The notes beneath the pieces were generated by a model. It did no database searches, was not told where the DNA came from, and saw only the letters and a list, made by a program, of their open reading frames with translations. From Kalaharituber pfeilii (Eukaryota > Ascomycota > Pezizomycetes > Pezizales > Pezizaceae): a stretch of DNA of 64,000 nt. Position numbers and translations under genes: made by a program. Location of the stretch: contig WHUZ01000045.1 in the NCBI GenBank assembly GCA_015179045.1, positions 372,001 through 436,000 on the forward strand, in the 5' to 3' direction. Within the stretch, counting starts at the first letter, position 1. Each line of letters begins with the position of its first letter. Positions 10,593 through 20,464 of this stretch are shown one piece after another.

Positions 10593-10718
10593 TCTATGGC
10601 AATGACAACCATTAACAGAATATTCCTGATGTCAGAATGTGTGTGGTGACCGGCCGAAGATATAATTATATCGAGAGTATACTGTAGCTGTGGTTCTGGG
10701 TATTCTTGGGCGCATGAT

Positions 10719-11150
10719 TTTTTTTTTTTTATATCAGTCCTCGCATGCCGCCCTGTGGGCTATGGCGAGGTTAAATTACATAAGGAATAAGTGAAAGGAA
10801 ATAAACTAATTAACATGTATGAGACCCACGGCTCTCGCTAGTAGTGTGGGTAGTGTCTCCGAAAGTCCTCCACAAGCCGGCATGTGACCTATCTCCGTCC
10901 TCTGTCCGCTTCATACCGGCTCGACCACCTTCCTCCGAGTCTCACCTTCTCGATTTCCGTCTCCTTTCCAGGTACACCACCATAGAGCTCGTCTTCTTGC
11001 CCTCTCCCAATAGCAGTTCCTCCTTCTCAACCATCGGATCCCGACGATTTTCAGGTCTTGGTTGGCTGCCGTTAGCCATCGTCGTACGTTTCCTAGGTCC
11101 TTCCTTAGGGCTATGTTGGGCGCATTATGCATCATGCTAATGTTGCTGGT
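10719..11150 (-). pseudogene. Nonautonomous LINE relic ending in an ORF1-like C-terminus
   Basis: A T run and the hairpin tail (10719-10770) follow, on the minus strand, a short ORF1-like C-terminus. Broken frames read KIVGIRWLRRR, then EGKKTSSMVVYLER and LGGRWSSRYEADRGRR with a stop. This resembles the RRM-like C-terminal part of LINE ORF1 (Gag-like) proteins, yet it runs straight into the 3' tail with no ORF2. Relics at 19560-19760 and 60358-60990 have the same C-terminus and stop. At least one frameshift is present. Confidence 0.6.
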
Positions 11151-11189
11151 GCTCAACTCCCCTAATTGGCTTGCGGAGCCGCCGAGGGT

Positions 11190-11291
11190 TGGAAGATGGC
11201 GTCACTGGGGACTTGTTTTTGTCACATAACCGGACATACAGGCCGCGAACAGCTGCATGCGGGGTCACGTGAAAAAAAAAAAAAAAAAAAA
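11190..11291 (+). mobile_element. SINE-type tail with poly(A)
   Basis: GTCACATAACCGGACATACAGG and AGCTGCATGCGGGGTCACG precede about 21 A residues. The second part matches the SINE-type tail at 48770-48824. No tRNA-like head is visible and no duplication was located. Confidence 0.5.
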
Positions 11292-12027
11292 GCCTACGGC
11301 AGGGAGAGACTCGGACACCCTTGGAGGTTGGTGGAGCTGAGTTCCTCCCTCTTCTCTGTCACTCACTCTTGCTGCGGGGTATAGAATCTCCCTTCAATTC
11401 CTCCAATCCTGCCTTGTACAGCTGAATCGGGAAGAAGATCCAGGTTGGGAGAGCCTTGCGGCAACGAGTGGGGCTGGTAGAAGCCTTGTCGTTACTGCTC
11501 AATCCGCAGGGAAACAATTTGACATAGCCCGCTACCCCAACAATTCAAATCATGTAATGGAAACTGTGGCCAGGCGCATAAATCTATCAGTGACGTCAAT
11601 ATCTTAACTGCAGCCCCCAGCTGCAAAGCATAGCACTGATGCCTAGGATTGGGGCAATATCAGGCCCTCCTACAAGACCCCTACCAATGCTTTACTAGAT
11701 AATAGATATAGCCCCATGACTAAATATCCGAAGTGTCAAGTGAGGAATGCGTCTGGTGAAGAAGCGACGCCATGTGTCATAACATTCCCCGTTGCAAAAC
11801 TTCATACCACACCTGAGTACATGAATTATTGGCTGCTGCCCCAAGTATTTTTGAACCCCGCAGCACCATCAAAGCATCAAAATATATCCAGGAGCACTAA
11901 TTGAATACATACGGCGATGAAACTGGTGTTGGGTTACACATGTCCATCAAGTACCTTCCAGCGTAAGAGCTGCAGTAAACACGGTGGATTAGCCCATGCT
12001 GCTGCATTGACCTTCTGTAACTTCATT

Positions 12028-12485
12028 TCTTTTTTTTTTTTTTTATTTCATTACTCGCATGCCGCCTGTAAGGCTATGGAGAGGTTTTTCCTAGATACAA
12101 GCTTGGGAGTCAAGAAAAATAAAGAAAAGAGAATGGAACAAAAGGAAAAGGAAATAAATTGTAAGATTGTCCTTTACTCTCCTCGCTATCCTAAGAATGG
12201 ATATTACTCTTCCCCTGTCCATAATAATAATTTCGCCACCTCCTTTGTCTGTCTGATTCCATCTACCCCGTCTGGCATCCTATCCTTCCATGGTTTGCAG
12301 TTTGTGGTTATGCGCATGAGGTTCTCCGGTGCCATTCCACACCATCGACACTCAGGTGAGTCCGCCTTGCCTATACGATATCTCCACTCTTTTAGTCCTT
12401 TGTTTCCAAGGATGCTGCCAAAATGGATACTAGGCGACGGCTTTCTAGCTCCTGTAATGGTCGATGTGATAGTCTGCATCTTCAT
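12028..12485 (-). pseudogene. 5'-truncated LINE, ORF2 C-terminus
   Basis: The minus strand reads LGNKGLKEWRYRIGKADS and the knuckle ECRWCGMAPENLMRITTNC, homologous to the end of ORF2 at 20465-23734. The knuckle His is lost (RITTNC instead of HVLTRC). The 3' tail (ATTTCATTACTCGCATGCC) and T run lie at 12030-12075. A duplication CTTCATT near 12021 and 12480 is possible but short. It is non-functional because only the C-terminal 90 residues remain. Confidence 0.7.
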
Positions 12486-12744
12486 TGGCCGTATCTCTTT
12501 AAGCCCTAAAAATTCCGCGGGTTATTCCAGTTAGTGAACTCGCAAATGGCAAATACTGACCGGAAGGTCTTGCAGCGTACTGTAAGTGGCAGACATTGTA
12601 CAATGTCATCAGGCATATACATACTTCCACTATCGAATACGCAAAACCAAGGGTGTGGGCAAACCTCATGCATGCCGTCGGTGTTCTCTCCCAAAGGGTG
12701 ACTCAATGTGTCGAATTACATAGGGCTACTACTACCGCTCTAAA

Positions 12745-13146
12745 GACGACTGGAGCGCCTAGGTGGGCAGGTCACCACGCTAATGGGGCTCCTGGGAGGC
12801 AAGAGTCTTAGAGCCTGGAGACACAAGATAGGCAAGGAAGAGAGCCCAGAATGTAGGTGGTGCGAGGAGGGCGAAGAGACGACGGGACACATCTGGAGTG
12901 AATGCAGAGTATGGAGACCGAAGTGGCCAGAGGGGACAGACGCGGTGAGGGATCCACCGAAGGCAGGGACTCCTTGACAGAGGTGCTGGGGTGGGCAGGG
13001 CGATGACGTTCTTTCCTCACTCTCAAAGCACTGGTTTTCAAGTCCTTATTCCTTTAGGTGTGGGCGGGGCGATTTCCTTAGTCTCCTTTGTCATTGGGCC
13101 CATAGGGTGGCATGCGAGTAATGATAGAAAAAAATAAAAAAAAAAA
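12745..13146 (+). pseudogene. 5'-truncated LINE, ORF2 C-terminus
   Basis: The frame 12783-12977 reads GLLGGKSLRAWRHKIGK and the knuckle CRWCEEGEETTGHIWSEC, then WPEGTDAVRDPPK as in other ORF2 ends. The hairpin tail (GGGCCCATAGGGTGGCATGC) TAATGATAG and an A-rich run follow at 13085-13146. A loose duplication (TACCGCTC near 12735 and at 13150) may mark the insertion. Only the ORF2 end is present. Confidence 0.7.
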
Positions 13147-13149
13147 CTC

Positions 13150-14820
13150 ATACCGCTCCAAATGTGGATTTATGACACTGCTGCATCCAAATAGACATTT
13201 AGATGAAATGAAACAATCAAGCAAACAGGAGGACAAAACAACCACAAAAAATTCAAAGCCAAATATCTCTCGAGGGCCAAAATTGTCCTATTTGACGTTG
13301 CGCTATATTCCAGTACCTAGTTGCTGAATTGAACCTCAGAGAAGTGGGTTGTAGGTTACAATGTGTTTCGCACTTATTTTGTTGCTAGTTGCCTCTAAAT
13401 GTGACCTGCGGTCACTCCCGCATATTTGAATAATCTTTGATGACTCAATCTACCGGACTTCTACAATCCCTGTGGTGCATGCGTCTAATGAAATCCATAT
13501 CACAAGGTCCTGGACTCCCTCTTATTCCTCCAGAACAAGGCTTGATGATCTGGGATGCGTTCGCAATTGACTTCTTGCGGGCTCAATACATGCAGTTTCC
13601 AAGTGGATGTAGTCTCCCATTCCCACATTCGACAAGTTGAACGGACGTTCAGATTCTCCTTTCACGCACAGTGCAATCCTTTCACATGGATCGTCGCTGC
13701 AGCTCTTGTATGAACGCAGATTTTTGTGAGAGCCATGCGTTGAGCCAAACCAAACCATAACGTAGGTACACGTCTAGTTGACAGCTCTGGCTGCAAGGCT
13801 ATGGAAACAGTTAAGTACCAAGGATTAATGAGTCCAGCATCTTGTTGCACTAGCCAAGTGAAGAAAAGAGGAATGCAAGGCTAATTGCGGTAATCAGACT
13901 AGGAGCGAAATATTGCCTACGCGTGAAGCCGTGACGAGGTATGTAGTCTGGCTCACGGTGGCACGTGCATTTCGCGTTTGGATTTTTCCGCAAGGCTGTT
14001 CCTCCAGACTTCGTTAGGATATGCGGGTCAGTTCTGTCGCAAATAGAATTCACAGGTAACATATCCACGTTGATCTACTTGTAAGTGGAATACATAGGTG
14101 CGCGGAATTCTACGCGCATTGTACAATGGATGATTGTGTCACGCAGACCCTATTCCGGCTTTCTCCATTAGTGAGTCAGAGCAGCCTCTGATAAACAAAG
14201 AAATTCACAGGGGTGGCGTTCAGCTGCTGCCACGTTACAGCTGACAAATAAGAAGCAGAGAGCGTCTGGGAAAACCTCGATAGCATAAGTGATAGTATAA
14301 GCAACTATCGTCTAAACTGTGATCATGTAAGCATTGACACTATGTTGAGAAGTTGGTGCAGTGGACAGGCTGTGAGCAGACGGTGATACTTCGGTGGGCT
14401 GCCGGGATTTGTTTCGGGGCTTACTATTTTTGTTAGCAACTTGATAGTTCCCACATTAGCCTTCAGCTGCATCATGCGAGCGATAATAACTATATAAAAA
14501 CACTAGTGGTAATTTCCGTGTAGTCGGGTGTAGTGTTGTTCGCTGCTTTCCAACCTACCCAAGAACAGTACGTCCTCTGGAACAGGCTCGCCTACTAGGC
14601 CTTTTCGCGAACCGGACATGTTCATGGTGGACCACAATATCCCAATCGAAGTAGTGATGCCTGGCCCAAGTAGACCCAGAGACGCCGAGAGTAATGTCTC
14701 TGATACATTGGTACGAGTACATGTTATATCTACCACAACCTGAATTGTGTGGGCAGAGTAAAGATCTGGCTTGATGGTGTTTGTATTATGAACTCACGGG
14801 GAAACTGTGTCCCTCTTTGT
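13150..14820. other. No recognisable gene
   Basis: I find no family motif, convincing intron-exon gene, RNA gene or terminal repeat here. Short open frames on both strands overlap one another and look like chance. Confidence 0.4.
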
Positions 14821-14824
14821 TTTG

Positions 14825-15235
14825 TTTTTTTATTATCATTACTCGCGTGCCGCCCTGTCGGCTATGGCGAGGTTGTATATACATATGAGATAAAGGAGAA
14901 ATAAATAGGAAATAAAGAAAAAACCTTCTCTCTGCTGTGCCCCATTCCCTTGCCCCGTGCGTCAGTCGTCGTATGTACCTTCCAGTACACCTAGCAGGCT
15001 GAGGATTGGGTCCTTGTCCTGCTTGGGTGGGTCCCGGATGTCCCTTCTACCCCCTGGCCATATTTTCTCCTTCCACCTCCAGCATTCGTCGAGTAGATGT
15101 ACCGGTTCATTCCTCATTCCATATAGATAGGCAGTGCAAATGTGTGCGTCTCGCGCAACTGGTAGGCCACCGGTCATGCATGCCATGCTCAAGTGGGCAA
15201 CGAAGCAGCGGAAGACGTGTTAGACACCTCTGTGT
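14825..15235 (-). pseudogene. 5'-truncated LINE, degraded ORF2 end
   Basis: The T run and hairpin tail (ATCATTACTCGCGTGCCGCC..) at 14825-14875 are followed on the minus strand by a 76-codon frame containing HLLDECWRWKEKIWPGG and RDIRDPPKQDKDP. These correspond to the HX4C knuckle half and the PPK-D motif at the ORF2 C-terminus. The CX2C half is lost. The 5' end is uncertain. Confidence 0.6.
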
Positions 15236-15926
15236 GAAATGACGTCTTCCAATCACTCAAGCAATTATTGTGGTGACAGTGTAAGGCCTCCTATGTCGTA
15301 TTACGATTCCGGAACATTACCTGCTACCAGAGCTCCACGCCAGGTGACTATGAGCAATCATTGTCGCGTTTCCTCCTGCAAGTGTTTGTGATCAGTCGCC
15401 AATAAATCCAAAAATATTACTTAGTTTGCGTACCAAAGCGCTGCCACCCCTAGCTCTGATGGGCAATACTGGGGAGGTGGAAGATAAGCAACCCCAGCAC
15501 GATATCAGTACGTTCAATTACCCCGCTTTTTACAATCATGATCTGGCTTACCGCATTAGGCCATTTACCCACTCTCCCTCTCATATGTTGCCTTGACTGG
15601 AGCAACGATTTCATTGAAACATTAGCTCGTGTCACACTTTGCTTAGAGCGATAATGATTTTCACTTGTGATATACAAATCGAGATGCATACAGGAAAAGT
15701 CCTCCGTAGGATTCACACTAACATGTGTCATTAACATACCACTGCATTCGATTACAATTGATGGAGTGACACCGAACTCAAACAGTGACACTCTGGCGGC
15801 CTCAGTATCGCATATAAGAACGATCCACCTTCAAGTAAGGTCGCTTAAAGTCGCAAGAATCCACTCTGCCTTTGTTTCTGCGTGCCATCCAACAGTCGCT
15901 TCCTCTGTCACTTGATATAATCAGTT

Positions 15927-16987
15927 ATGAATACATCGAAACGTGTAAAGTGTGCGGCATGGGCAACATCAAAGAACAGGCAGTGCAAGAACAAAATCCC
16001 GGAAGGTGGTAGTCCCTACTGTCACGTACACTCGCCCAAACCTGAAAAACAATCCCGAAGTCGCCTGCATACTCAAGCCGCAGAGGGATGCACAGCTGTC
16101 GCCTGCGATGTGGACCGAGGCACCAAATCAACGGTATTGAAAGAAGAGAATCTTGTTTCCGACACCTCGACTCCTCTGCCACATGGTGCAGGTACACCTG
16201 AGCATTCGGAGCTCCACAGCACGACGAAACCCAGGCAATCTCTCTGGGACAAGCTACAGAGGTTCACCCGCTTACAAAAGGACCCTGTAAAGGCTGAGAC
16301 TACTCAACCTGGGATACCCAACGATGGAGCACAGGACCTCAAAGCTGATCTTAGTGAGTAGACACTGGCATCTTGAGCTCGATGAAGGTTTGCGCTTACA
16401 CTCATTACCTAGTCCGGATGATAGAGGGCTCTGAAGACCCACCCGAGATCCAGGACATCTACAAAGGTGCCGTTGAGGCTGTTTACCCACCCCAGTATGT
16501 CTACATTGCCAAGTCACTACGGCCGGCCGAGGATGGCACAATTAGGGTCAAAGTAGGTCGTACGGAAAACCATCTCCGGCGAGGGGCCGAATACAGCAAG
16601 TGCGAACTCAGAATCTGCTGGAGGTTGCAGGTCGTGAACTCTGCGATTGTGGAAAAAAGAGTATTAAAGGTGCTCGCGATAACCTTCCAATTGCAGAGGA
16701 GGGAGGCCGTTGCGAATACATGCAACCAGAACATGCTGGAACGAGGGAAAAAAGTGAGGTGTCCGTGTCGCAAGAAACATAACGATCTGTATCGCGTGGC
16801 GGATAGCGATCTTAATTGGCTCAAAGAAACGATCGAAAAATTTGCCATGCTGGACACAATTCACCACAATTCCCGCAGCCCATTTGTTCTGAAGGAGGCT
16901 ACCGACTACGAACGGAATGGCTGCTTAAGGTCCCCGCCTGTAACGCGATCCCAAGGCCGGCAATACCTCTCCCCTCCGACCGGATAA
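15927..16987 (+). CDS. T5orf172 (GIY-YIG-like) domain protein
   Basis: Two-exon gene by my splice model: exon 1 at 15927-16353, intron 16354-16412 (GTGAGT..CTTAC..CTAG, 59 bp), exon 2 at 16413-16987, about 333 aa. Without splicing, exon 1 would stop at the in-frame TAG at 16359. The N-terminal part has a putative zinc site CAAWATSKNRQCKNKIPEG..YCHVH, as fungal T5orf172 proteins often do. A polar linker follows. Exon 2 carries QYVYIAKSL..IRVKVGRTENHLRRGAEYSKC, fitting the T5orf172/GIY-YIG fold, then KKVRCPCRKKHNDLYRV. These domains relate to GIY-YIG nucleases, but a cellular role is unproven. A truncated copy of exon 1 lies at 4125-4300. A LINE was inserted 170 bp downstream. Confidence 0.75.
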
Positions 16988-17156
16988 GGACAACAGGGGT
17001 CGAACGCCTTAACGGTAGCTGGAGACACTAATACTGTCGCATGCCTTCACCGTACCAAGAGGGGCTATCAAATAGTGTCACCACTCTCACCCTACAGTTA
17101 TATCATCAGTCACGGGTGATCAGGTGACACAGCATAGCCCTGCGAAGGGGAGGAGT

Positions 17157-18092
17157 ACCCGCGGACGCAGACAAGCTCGAGTTTGAGAATGCCATATCCA
17201 ATGCCGAGGATGAGGGGTGGAACTCCGTCTACACTGACAGGAGCAGGATAGATTACAAGACAGGCCTAGGCACCTACACAAAAGACACCTCTACTTCCAC
17301 ATACCTAGGGGAACAGACCACCGTCAATGATGCAGAACTCATTGCCATGAGCGAAGCATTACGCAATCAAGCTGGAGAACTGCTAATCATAACTGACTCT
17401 AAGGTATCGATTCCCAGCTCCTAAAGATCGCCCAGGGAGAGCCCACCCACAAAGGACCGGCAAAACTGGTTAGAGACGCCTGGAAAGCCAGAACAGACCG
17501 AGGTGACTGGGACGTTGCAGTGATGTGGGTCAAGTCCCATATAGGAGTCAGAGGGAACACCGAGGCAGACACAGCTGCGAAAATAGGCACATGCCTCCCC
17601 TACCAAGATGAAACCATAACAGAAGATGGGATACGACAAACCTCGAGACATCAGCGCGCCACAGAGAGAAACCGGCTAGGGCTCAGCTACCGTCCCCTGA
17701 CAAGACTTGGAACTCGACACATAGCCACACTAGCAGGAATACTGGGCGGCAAGTTACTACGGAAATGGCAGTACGAAATCGGGAAAGCAGACAGCCCAGA
17801 ATGTCGATGGTGCGAGGAGGAGGAGGAGACTACTGAACATGTGCTCACTAGGTGCAGGACATGGAAACGAAAGTGGCCAGGGGGCATGCAAGACTTGGTC
17901 ACTCCTCCGAAGAGCAAGGACATAGACCCACTAAGAGACATCTTGGAGTAGGCAGGGGCATAGGAGACACACAGAATCTTTTCTTATTCCTTTTCTTCTA
18001 CCTTCATATGTATCTAATCTCATGTAACTAATCTCGCCATAGCCCCCAGGGCGGCATGCGAGTAATGATATTAAAAAAAAAAAAAAAAAAAA
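17157..18092 (+). mobile_element. 5'-truncated LINE with 13-bp TSD
   Basis: Duplications GAAGGGGAGGAGT lie at 17144-17156 and 18093-18105. The insert is nearly identical to the last third of the complete element at 20337-25187: RNase H domain, ERNRLGLSYRPLTRLG, knuckle CRWCEEEEETTEHVLTRC and the 3' tail with about 20 A. Damage includes Gly to Arg after the first RNase H Asp (YTDRS), a one-base loss near 17405 that breaks the frame, and a premature stop before the C-terminal WAGA. High similarity suggests recent insertion. Confidence 0.92.
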
Positions 18093-18389
18093 GAAGGGGA
18101 GGAGTGCGTCCGACGGTATCATATCCCACGATGTGCAAGAGAGCAGCTCTGAGGTCGCAAGACACAAAGCGGTAGTTGTGCGACTGAACAGGCTGGGATT
18201 ACGTATTTGCTCAGTGGGAAGGCCGGTGTGGTGGTAACCACGGTACCGATGGAAAGAATAAGGCCATACGCGGGCTGGAGCGGTACTCAGCGGTAGGGCC
18301 ACATGATGACACATGGGAAGAAAATTATGATTAAGAAGCGAGATATGTATGTATAGGCTCAGTTGGAAGGCGAAGGTGGTCTATAAATT

Positions 18390-18505
18390 GTATGTAGATA
18401 GGACTGTGGAAGCAGGCAAGCAAGCAGCAACATACACGGAGATGGAGACAGACATACACGGAGATATACAGACATGGACAGATATGGACACGCACAGACA
18501 AGACA
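18390..18505 (+). repeat. ACAGACA/GGAGA-rich low-complexity repeat
   Basis: Degenerate short repeats of the type AGACAGACATACACGGAGA and ACATGGACAGATATGGACA. No gene or transposon end is associated with it. Confidence 0.5.
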
Positions 18506-18839
18506 ATTGAAGACTCTTTTCTTGACATTTGATTATTGAGGCCGCCCTTGAGGCTTCGTTCCGCCAGCTCTAGATACCGGTACCCGTGCGAAACAGTGGA
18601 TGCTGTTGAGCCGTCATCACACCGGTTTCACCAATCGTGTTGGCAACTTGAGAGAACGGTAACAGTTGGCATGAGGTCTGCAATTGTGTGGCTGGGACCT
18701 GGAAGAAACGAGCGCTCGTTGACTCCGGACCAGATTGTGCAGGGTGGAGGTCGCAAGATACAAAGCGGTAGTTAAGACAAAAAAATCTCTACGTACTTCT
18801 GAATCTATAGATATGTAGGAGCGCAGCAATTCAGGTACC

Positions 18840-18912
18840 GTCCCTGCCATAGGCTTGTAGCTTGTATGCAAGGTTATGTGAACCAGAAAAAAAAAAAAAA
18901 AAAAAAAAAAAA
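18840..18912 (+). mobile_element. SINE-type tail with long poly(A)
   Basis: CCCTGCCATAGGC..TGTATGCAAGGTTATGTGA followed by about 24 A is a diverged copy of the SINE-type tail. No body or duplication was found. Confidence 0.5.
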
Positions 18913-19559
18913 GGGTTAAGGAATTAAATTACATAAAGTAGACCTGGAAGCTATGACCGAAGTCGTCCTTGAGAGAATCCCCAATTCTTAGCCTCGCAAG
19001 TGATATCCACATCTAAGAGCGGTGCACTACCGATAGCATATCCTCCTTTACATGTAACGCCGACCCCGGTTAGAATACAAGAACATGCTGAGTCCTGAGA
19101 AAACTTCGCTAGGTGATTCTGGTTTTTGAGGTCCAGTAGTTACATGCTGGCGTGTTAAGTCTGGTTGCCAGAACCCTCTGAACAAAACTGTTGAACGTTC
19201 GCCTAATTAAGTTGTGCTTCCTCTCGGTCTTGTTTTTGGTCTAGCTATGAACTTACAATCCACCTCGCACCAAATTCTTTTCCATGGATATAAAAAAAAA
19301 AGGCAACACGCAACTCCGGACGGGTATATCCGTCCCAGGTACGAATCTTTGCTTGTGGTGCACGCTGGTCATGCAGAGGTTTAAAGGGTGCAAGCGCATT
19401 TATACATATAATTTTGGCGTTGTTGAAAGCCGGTCATTATGAGTGCTTATAATTATAAGCGGATGGCCAATGCCAACAGATAGCAGTTGATATTACCAAC
19501 GTACATCCAATGCCATGGCCAATAATCATCTATGTAGTCTTAATTTCGGCAGATGATCG

Positions 19560-19760
19560 GGGGCCTTGTCCTTCTACTGCCGTCCTCTGCCCCATTCATA
19601 CTGGTCCACTCTCAACCAACGTCCTCCGAGCCCACTTTCCCGACCTCGGTAGTCTTCTCCAAGTATACTACCGCTGAACTTGCAGATTTTTCCTAGCCAA
19701 TCAGTATGTCTTTCTTCCTAAGCCACCGGATCCCTTCGCTTAATATAAGATCATTCCCTA
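19560..19760 (-). pseudogene. ORF1-like C-terminal relic
   Basis: On the minus strand the broken frame reads GIRWLRKK, SASSAVVYLEKTTEVGKV and, with a shift, QYEWGRGRQ and a stop. It matches the ORF1-like C-terminus at 10719-11150 and 60358-60990, including the stop position. No hairpin tail is attached here. Confidence 0.5.
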
Positions 19761-19800
19761 TATCAAATGTATTGTTAAGTCGGACATGCTAGTATCGAGC

Positions 19801-20322
19801 CGCCATAATCGGCGTCTTCCTCACGGTCACCGAGGCAGGAATGAGACAATTTTCAAGATCACAAAGGGCCACGGAAAGGAACAGGCTGGACCTCAACTAC
19901 AGACCACTACAACGGCTGGGGCACAGGGTGTCGACACTGGCGGGCATACTAGGCGGCAAAGGCCTAAAACGATGGAGATACGACATAGGAAAAGCAGACA
20001 GCTCGGAGTGTCGATGGTGCGGCGAAGAGCAGGAGACCAGCCCCCACGTACTGGTTCGCTGCAAGGTTTGGAAGAAGAAATGGCCCGGGGGCTGCCCAGA
20101 CCCCCGAAAGGCGACAAGAATGACAAGAATGACAAGGACGTACTGGTGGACATCCTAGATTGGGACTGGACAATAGGCGGACATTTGTTCTCTCTTATTT
20201 TCTTCCTTCTTAAGGCATATTCTCCCTTTTCTCTTATTCTTTCCTTTCTCTCCATGTAACTAATCTCGCAATAACCCTCAGGGCGGCAAGCGAGTACTGA
20301 TATTAAAAAAAAAAAAAAAAAA
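19801..20322 (+). mobile_element. 5'-truncated LINE, first hit at a re-used target
   Basis: Perfect 13-bp duplications GCTAGTATCGAGC lie at 19788-19800 and 20323-20335. The insert encodes the end of ORF2 (ERNRLDLNYRPLQRLGH, GGKGLKRWRYDIGKADS, knuckle CRWCGEEQETSPHVLVRC) and ends with a variant hairpin (TCGCAATAACCCTCAGGGC..), TACTGATATT and poly(A). It is a different subfamily from the adjacent complete element, which later inserted into its right-hand duplication. Confidence 0.92.
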
Positions 20323-20464
20323 GCTAGTATCGAGCGTTTTTTTTTTTTTTTTTTTTATATCATTACTCGCGTGCCGCCCTGGGGGCTATGGCGAGATTAG
20401 TTACATGAGATTAGATACATATGAAGGTAGAAGAAAAGGAATAAGAAAAGATCCTGCGTGTCTC

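Larger units (their letters stand above)
10184..10684. mobile_element. Small pogo-like TIR element, with nested retroposons
   Basis: The ends are inverted repeats: CAGCATACTCTCGAAATAA at the left and its near-complement TTATATCGAGAGTATACTG at the right, each bordered by TA (10182-10183 and 10685-10686), the target duplication of Tc1/mariner/pogo elements. No transposase is present. Two retroposons sit inside: a SINE-type tail at about 10365-10440 and a LINE fragment at 10461-10592. The original unit was probably a MITE of under 300 bp. Confidence 0.7.

Noticed and set aside
11917..12534. 205-aa plus-strand frame
   Set aside because: It runs through a poly(T) LINE tail and is antisense to ORF2 remnants; no domain.
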